64,000 bases of DNA, from contig JABYQU010000011.1 in assembly GCA_022264855.1 (NCBI GenBank), positions 558,001 to 622,000 on the forward strand, read 5' to 3'. Positions within the stretch are counted from its first letter, which is position 1. Each line of letters starts with the position of its first letter. A program made the position numbers and the translations under genes. Positions 57,901-64,000 of the stretch are shown here, piece by piece. A model generated the notes under the pieces. The model saw only the letters and a program-made list of their open reading frames with translations, had not been told where the DNA came from and made no database searches. The DNA comes from Lenzites betulinus. Its lineage: Eukaryota > Basidiomycota > Agaricomycetes > Polyporales > Polyporaceae.

Positions 57901-58233
57901 GCACTGGGACGGGACGGTGAGAAGAGCGCGGGAGCGCGCTGACGCGAGTGAGACGGACCTTCAACTTCAACCTGGGGAGGAGAACGGCGGGAGTGAGTCG
58001 CGAGCGGCGTGACAGAGATGGCAGACACACCTCCTGCATTCTCCGCACGAGAGAGGGCGTTTCCTGTTCTTCTTGGAGGCGGCGTCCGCCGCTCCGTCCT
58101 GGTCGGGGCTCGCGGCACCGCTGGGGCCTGGCTGTGGGGGGATGAAGGCGGAGGGCGGGGGCGGGTTGGAGACGCGGGGCCGCTTCGGGAGCGGGGGGTA
58201 GTCGCCACGGGAGGGGTCGTGGACGGAGTTCAT
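54908..58233 (-). CDS. Zn2Cys6 transcription factor with fungal regulatory domain
   Basis: Minus-strand exons: 58233-58031, 57971-57959, 57903-57812, 57761-57521, 57467-57256, 57203-56894, 56842-56768, 56711-56685, 56621-56612, 56558-56467, 56404-56305, 56221-56022, 55968-55738, 55670-55539 and 55396-54908, 808 residues. The zinc cluster CGECRRLKLKCDRVFPCQSC, CKRGCAEIC is spliced from three exons, one only 13 nt. A coiled dimerisation segment follows (LHEKIKSMSGRIRELEDALG). The middle homology region includes PDLRQRIVEMLPTQAEARYL, LSYFLVILAMGVCVD, YGWTVLGIASKLAVGIGLHR and MLRRPPSIAMQYVDAE. The C-terminus is Pro/Gly-rich and ends WLSQEYSDSGWMTWY. Exon 9 is 10 nt. The junction 56022/55968 uses an unusual acceptor (ccgag) and is the least certain. 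Targets are unknown. It shares a 289-bp promoter region with the gene at 58523. Confidence 0.84.
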
Positions 58234-58522
58234 GGGTGCGGGGGAGGAGGAGGAGAGAAGGAGAGAGGCAAGCGCAGACCCGCCCGAGTCGTTCGGCGGT
58301 CGACCTCTCTCCGCTCGCTCTCACCGCAGGCGCCCGCACAAGGCCGAAAAGAGCGGACATGCCCCCTCCGAGCCTGCCGCACCGGCTTTATTTCCTCTTT
58401 ATTTTTCCTGTCCCGCGACAACTTAAACTCAAACTCGCCTCCCCCGGACTCCGATCGCGGCCCCGACTCTCTCGCCCCGGCGCCCCGGCCCTGCTCCCGG
58501 CCGTCCCCTTCTCTCCGCCGCC
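58234..58522. promoter_or_regulatory. Bidirectional promoter region
   Basis: Only 289 bp separate the start codons of the minus-strand Zn2Cys6 gene (58233) and the plus-strand mitochondrial-type gene (58523). The region must carry both promoters. It includes an AT-rich centre (tttatttcctctttattttt, about 58385-58405) and a pyrimidine-rich leader before 58523. Confidence 0.6.
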
Positions 58523-59141
58523 ATGTTCCCGCCCAGCTCCCGCCTCGCCCTCCGCGCCCTCCGCCCGCTGTCGAGGAGCGCGAGCAAGAGCTCGAACCCG
58601 TGGCCCTCCGTCCAGGGCGCGCCCGACGAGCAGCCCAAGGCGCGCGCATGGCTGGGCACCGCGTCCCGCATATCCAACTTCGTCATCGTCCCCAGTACGT
58701 CCCCGCTGGCCTCGCTGTGGCGCGTTCGGTGGCCTGATGCTCTGCTCGCACAGCCGTGCTCCTCTACGCCGTCTTCTACGCCGACTTTGGCGACCACGAA
58801 CACGTCTTCCAGCCGGTCAGTGCCTCCTCACGCCCGCCACCGTTCCTTGCTGATACCATCCATCCGTCAAGCCGAGACGGTGGCTCGAGGCGCAGAAGGC
58901 GTCATTCTTCTCCCTCTCCCCGAGGAGCAGAAGCTCGCCGGTGTGTCCCCGGCCAAGCCAGCGGCATCTGATGAAGACACGGGTGCTGACAGATCATGGT
59001 GCGTATCCTCGGCCACCTGCCTTCCCATCCTCTCCTAAGCACGATTGCAGAACACGCTTTGGCCGCATTGCTATCCCAACATCAGCATCGGCAATATCAG
59101 CACGCTCAGCCGAGCGTCAGACTCGCCGCCAGCCTGCATAG
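58523..59141 (+). CDS. Small mitochondrial-type membrane protein, C-terminus uncertain
   Basis: Exons 58523-58694, 58754-58815 and 58872-59141 give 167 residues in one frame. The N-terminus MFPPSSRLALRALRPLSRSA is a strong mitochondrial targeting signal. One membrane segment follows (NFVIVPTVLLYAVFYADFG) and then a conserved-looking stretch FQPPRRWLEAQKASFFSLSP. After SLSP the frame becomes RSRSSPVCPRP, while one base away the DNA reads EEQKLAGVSPAKPAASDEDT, a more natural continuation. Either the gene has a one-base deletion (CCCC run at 58916-58921), the sequence has an error, or an intron was missed. It is probably an inner-membrane protein; the family was not recognised. Confidence 0.65.
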
Positions 59142-62100
59142 CGTTGTCCGCGTTGTTCGGGCTCATCATGTGTGGACCTCCGAGCCGGACAAGACTTATC
59201 CGTTTCTGGAATTTTAGAAATTCCGGATAACCCTTGTCGGAAATACTTGCAACTGTCAACACAACTCGACACTTCCCACCCGCATCCTTAGGTGCGGTGT
59301 TCTAGTGGCTCTTTCCGGTTTGTAATTACTACAGGATGCGCGAAGCATATCCTTCTCCGGCCTCCCGTCGGCGGACTTAACATGACGCCCGTCCACTTCC
59401 CCCTTGCGGAGTCCAGCGAGGATCTTGTATGAAATTGCGACTTACATCCCCGAGACAAGTGATGGAATAGCCCCATACTGCTGTCGACCGTCATCCACGG
59501 CAGGCTCTAGTCGTTCGCCCACAGAAGCCACCCCCGACAGTGGGACGTCGCGACGATTCGCTTCGCGTGTATCCCGCCGGATTGATAGTGCGGCCAAGAT
59601 CCACTTGGATCTCACCGGTGGCTATAAAGCCGTCCACTTTCCACCATCGGCAGGACGACTCTGCTATGTCGAGTGAATGCACCACGACTTGTTATTTTCG
59701 TGCGCGTGGTGCCTCGACGCGTCGTCGACGTCCCACTAGTTCGACCTCGGCGGAAGCCACGCACGCGCGTATAATTGACCGGCCCCGTCGGAGCTGCCCT
59801 GATTCGACGCCCCTGGGGCGCGCTCTCCATTGAGTGGTCTTCTATCCCCACACGCGTTCAATTTTCCGCGGTCGTCGTCGCCTCTGAATGGTTATCGAGC
59901 GAGGGATGTGGGAGAGGTCACACCTCGAGTCTTGCGACACTCCGGTACTTGCTGTTCTCACCGCGTCGTAGGGAGAACCCCGGACTAAACTCCCAATTCA
60001 CGCCCGGCTGCGGGACGTCAAATACTTACTTACACGGTGTTCAATGAAATAGGCGTGCGCCATCTATAGTTAGCTCCACCGGTCTCGAGGTGAGCGAGAG
60101 CCGTGGCCATCCGTGTCGGTCCGGCGCATGTTCGCGCGTCGGCCCACGGGATGTTGCGCAGACGGTACGTGAGGCTTGCTGGAAACACCGTGCACGTCAT
60201 CGTACTCACCGCGGACTCGCAGCTCCCCGGCGAGCGTCGAACGTCGCTGTCTCTGCGCAGTCGGCCGGATCGTGTGCCCGGATGCGGCCGGGTAGTGCAA
60301 CATTAGCATGCATCACCCCCGTGGCGTCCCGGCCTTCCTTGCGCAGATAGGTCGAACATACGACGACTGCACCCGGGAGCCTATCAATACCCCTGCCCCC
60401 GCTGGCACGCGCAGAAGACAGTGTGCCAGGGCTCGCTCGCGACAGAGTTGGCCGCTCGAGATCCCGCGCCCCTCTGGGCCCGCACACTCGAATCTGCGGA
60501 CAGCCCGCGCGCCCGCTAGAAGCTGTTCAAAGGCGGCGGCGTCCATGATGAACCCACACCCTCCCACAGCGCGCCGCCACCACCACGGGCCCCCCAGCCA
60601 ACTCAGCGGCTGCACCGCCACGCATGCGGGCTGGGGCGCGCGGAGTCGGAAGTGCCCCCGCCGCTCCGTGCCACTCGGCCTCTGCGGCGGCAGGCGCGGC
60701 GGGGGCGCGACGATGGCGCCGCTGCGGCGTGCGCAGTGCAGGGTGCTGCTCACGCCGCGGGATGGACGCTGGGGTGGCGGGCGAATCAATCGGATCCGCG
60801 AGCTCCAGGGGGCAGGCAGCGGTCGACGCGGGCTCGGGGTTTGGTGCTGTCCTGTCGCTGACAGTGCTTCTGCGGCCTGCGATAGGCCTTCATAAGCCTG
60901 TCTGAGCCGTCGACGCAGGTGCGCCCCAGCGCCAGCTAATGTAATATTGCCGAATGGTTGCTGACAAGACATGTCGATTTTGCAGGGTTACATATGCCAT
61001 CCTGTAATCACACCGAGCTGCATGGTATGATTCTCCTGGCGCGACACATACCCAGCTCGAGTGCGTGTTCGGGTGGTTCGACTCTTCCAGGATGCACACG
61101 TCGAACGCCGCACGCTAAAATCCGTTAGCCTTTCGCTTCGCCCACACATCCGGGCCTCCATGCCCCGCGCCAGACTAGCGTGCAGCACGCGGGCTCTGTC
61201 CGGACGGAGCCCAGCGCGGACGTCCCGTCGCCATATCCAGCACCCGCGTGGTCCGTCGCAGCACGCCGTTCCCGCAACGCTCCCGGCCACCACACGATCC
61301 GTCGCGATCACCCGTCCCAGCCACCTTCCTCGTGATCCCCCTACGCCCGGAAGGAGAGGCGCGGATGCCCTGTCCGGCGCGGGCGCGCTGGCGTATCATG
61401 ATTCCCGCTGACAGCGACTGTGCTCCGACCGCCGTAGGACGTCTCGCCCGCTTCCTTGACGGGGATGCGCGACCGGCGGTGCCTGTGCTCGCCCCCTGCG
61501 ACACGCGTCCGCTGGGAAGTCGGCACCGCGCGCCGCCGAGGCTCGGAGAAGTGCGCGAGTGCGAATAGGCGTTGGGATGGCCCGTTTGGGCTCGCGGGCG
61601 TTCGCCGGGGTGCTGGAGCTGCTCGTCGTGTTTGCCAGTAAGGGCTTCGAAGCCGCTGTTGGGGGCGGCGAAGGCCGGGTGAATGGCGTGTGCGTGATTG
61701 AGGGTCGTGTTCGAGTTTCGGGGTGGGGTTTCCCGTCTTGTTGCATACGGTGCGGTGCATGCGCAGGAGTACTGCGAAGCTTAAGGAAGCGCTGATTCAT
61801 CTACTACCACGCATCACGAACAGCGGTGTCTTGGCGCACCGCACAGTGGAGTGGGGTGGCTGACGCTCGGGCGACCCGGATACGTACGCTTGAAGTTGTC
61901 GATACGGTTACCTGTGCATCACATTTTAACCACTTTTCACTTCTTTTACAGCAAGGATGGATACCGTTCCGTTTTTCTACCACAATAACTCAGCCGACAC
62001 TCACTATATCAATTTGCCGCCTACACAGCCTTCAGAAGCGTACCGCCGTATCCGAGTCGCGAAAACAAGCTCAAGATGATCAACAGCAGGCTATGTTCCC

Positions 62101-63266
62101 ACTGCATGTATCTTCTGAACGAATACAAAGCACACAGGTTATCATCTCGGGGACAACGCTATCGCCGTGACGCTCAACAAGCCTTTGTCAACTCCCCGGA
62201 CGTTAGCACATTGCCCGAGGGCGCGGAGATGGTCTCGCTGATAGCCACGAGCCATGTCGGTGTACGCAGGACGATGCCGCTATGTTCTTCACCTCCATAT
62301 GCTCGAGTTCTGGGTGGAGCACGACTTGTATCAAGCGTGGAATACCATCCATCGTACGTCTAGCCACAGCCCAAGACGCAGACGCGGCATGTCCATAACT
62401 CGGCAGCACCACTCGCTGGCTGTTCGCTATACGCACGAATATCTACGGGAGGTGTACATATGGGCGGTGAGGACGCCAGGATATCCCTACCATGCGGTGC
62501 TGGTATATTTTGTGGCAATAGTAGCACTCCAGGGCAACCAGGTATGACGAATTGGCGGCCAAAGTCCTGGAACGGGCTCTCTTTGAAATATCACCGCACA
62601 TTCAGTATCAACGCTGTTATGATCACGGGGGATACACGACTACTATCGCTCGTGCAGCGGCCCGGCCGAGCGTGCCAGTAATTGTAATGAGCTTCTCTGG
62701 CCGCCTTCCCCAATGTCAGTGTGTAGTCTTTTCTTGTGCTTCCATCCGGCCAACCATGGGTTCCGTGAGAGCGCTTAAGAACCCGCGACTCACCGGTGAG
62801 AAGTATGTCCCCTCCAATTACTTACCTGCAGAGGGACGCAGTATCACGACTCGACATAAGGAGGATACCAAGAGGAGTGCTAGCGATGGTGATGGGAAGA
62901 GTGCGAGCTCTGTGATTGGCTGAGCGGAGGTTGCCCCTATTGGGAAGGTGTAATGGATCGTTTGCACCGCAATTAGCAATACCACACTCCGGCGGTTGAT
63001 TTGGCTCGAGCAGCGGACACACACGGGACCGCTGTGACTCACATATAGACTAACCCAGGCCACTCAGAAGCGACCGTGGACTCCGAATGGACAGGCGATT
63101 CGGAATGATTGCCAGGCGCAAAGGGGCAAACCTTGAAACCTCTGCGGTCGTCCTCGGGACGGGTCTCGGAGGGATACGGACGGTCGCGCCGCTAGCAGTT
63201 ATATAGCGATGCTCCTCAGCGCCTCGGCCAATCGCCAGACAATTCTTTCCATCCATTCTTGCAGAC
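59142..63266. other. Gene-poor region, 4.1 kb
   Basis: No supportable gene. 59150-61800 is GC-rich with chance frames on both strands. 61900-62930 has slightly protein-like pieces on the plus strand (for example LPEGAEMVSLIATSHVGVRR near 62215-62275) but no exon chain could be made. The last 250 bp are the promoter and leader of the alternative oxidase gene. Confidence 0.45.
63199..63205 (+). promoter_or_regulatory. TATA box of the alternative oxidase gene
   Basis: TTATATA lies about 65 bp upstream of the ATG at 63267. Confidence 0.55.
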
Positions 63267-64000
63267 ATGCACGCACCCCTCTCGCCCGTCGTCGTTAGCA
63301 GGATGCTGCCTGCGTCGATGAAGGCCCTTCCTGCGCACCGCGCCTGCCTCCGGCCGTGCATCATGGCCGCCTTCAAGCCACGCTCCTTCGCGACCTCAAG
63401 TCCTTCTCGGGCAGCTATTATTGCCAAGAAGGCGGACGAGAAGTCGCCGTTGGGTCCAGGGACGGAAGGTCCGCATATCAGTATGTTTTTATATCCGAGC
63501 CTATGCTGGCCAATGGGCGCCAATCCTTTTGTCAGAGGACTTGCCCCCAAAAGCGCCCGTGGCGATGAACGTCGCGGACCACAACATTAAGGGAGACTGG
63601 GTCCTTTTCCATCCCGTATATACCCCGGACGAGCTCCGTTCGGTCGAGGTACGGTTCCTCGTCACCATTATCCGCGCCGGGATCTGAGCCACTGCTCGCG
63701 CGCAGGTCTTGCACAGAGAAGCAAAAACATTCTCAGACAAGATCGCCTATAACTTTGTTAAGCTCGCGAGGTGAGTAGTCATTTTGCGTTACGGCGCACC
63801 TCAGATACAAGTGTTTAACATTGGTCGTCAGATGGGGCTTCGACATAGCTTCGGGATATAAGCACAAACCTCTGCCACCGAATGCCAACCTGATGACTTT
63901 GGATGACCTCCGTCGCGACGGCTATCTTATGGACGAGTCGCAGTGGCTGCGGGTACGCATACCTGAATCCGCTTACGCTCGCTATGCTGATATTGTTTTC
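63267..64000 (+). CDS. AOX1: Alternative oxidase, 5' part only
   Basis: Exons 63267-63480, 63536-63648, 63706-63770 and 63832-63952 are seen; the gene continues past the window after a GTACGC donor at 63953. The first 50 residues are a mitochondrial targeting sequence with several in-frame Met codons (63267, 63303 and others). Then come the conserved fungal AOX blocks GDWVLFHPVYTPDELRSVEV, LHREAKTFSDKIAYNFVKLA, RWGFDIASGYKHKPLPPN and LDDLRRDGYLMDESQWLR. The diiron ExxH motifs are beyond the edge. The enzyme sits in the mitochondrial inner membrane and passes electrons from ubiquinol to oxygen, bypassing complexes III and IV. Confidence 0.93.

Noticed and set aside
60308..60972. Overlapping frames of about 200 residues on both strands
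   Set aside because: Both are low-complexity GC-rich frames without domains or plausible introns.
62076..62923. Plus-strand frames in the 62 kb region
   Set aside because: The pieces are short and could not be linked by phase-consistent introns; no family was recognised.
1..64000. CRISPR arrays, bacterial operons, plasmid origins, riboswitches
   Set aside because: The window is spliced fungal nuclear DNA; no regularly spaced repeats or such elements were seen.

Overview
This is nuclear DNA of a filamentous fungus, very probably an Agaricomycete. The signs are GC-rich coding sequence, many short GT-AG introns (mostly 49-70 bp), compact genes on both strands, and families typical of that group: Zn2Cys6 regulators, Rax1-type RGS membrane proteins, a kelch-BTB Ral2-like protein, and a CHFR-like RING protein. 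The order and species are inference. I found no CRISPR array, bacterial operon, plasmid origin or intact transposon. I worked out exon structures by hand from splice signals, frame continuity and family motifs. All CDS spans are genomic, and exon lists are in the evidence.

Layout. 0.5-3.4 kb (+): Tcp11/Sok1-family protein. 5.7-7.0 kb (+): Ser-rich single-pass membrane protein. 7.4-9.3 kb (-): F-box protein. 11.7-14.6 kb (+): RGS plus transmembrane protein (Rax1-like). 16.9-17.3 kb (+): broken small secreted protein with a 33-bp coding repeat. 18.3-19.1 kb (-): small protein of unknown family with a possible 7-nt exon. 20.8-23.6 kb (+): M3 zinc metallopeptidase with a one-base frame problem. 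24.6-27.2 kb (+): mini UBA gene directly followed by a universal-stress-protein gene. 27.7-28.3 kb (+): mitoribosomal mS41/Fyv4. 28.6 kb (-): tRNA-Glu(UUC). 29.2-30.5 kb (+): C2H2 zinc-finger protein. 30.8-32.0 kb (-): SNIP1/Pml1-type FHA protein. 32.4-33.5 kb (-): secreted class 3 lipase. 37.9-42.0 kb (+): Zn2Cys6 regulator. 42.7-44.8 kb (+): CHFR-like RING E3. 45.5-49.9 kb (-): 1305-aa kelch-BTB-polyQ protein. 53.5-54.4 kb (+): pyridoxamine-phosphate oxidase. 54.9-58.2 kb (-): second Zn2Cys6 regulator, divergent from a small mitochondrial-type membrane protein at 58.5-59.1 kb (+). 63.3 kb to the end (+): alternative oxidase, cut by the window edge.

The genes do not form an obvious metabolic cluster. 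Most are single-copy housekeeping or signalling genes: Ras/PKA-type signalling (Sok1-like, Ral2-like, RGS), ubiquitin (F-box, CHFR-like RING, UBA), mitochondria (mS41, AOX, a small inner-membrane candidate) and transcription. The more unusual material lies in the gene-poor stretches (9.3-11.7, 14.6-20.7, 33.5-37.9, 50-53.5 and 59.1-63.3 kb) and in microexons and frame anomalies inside otherwise recognisable genes.
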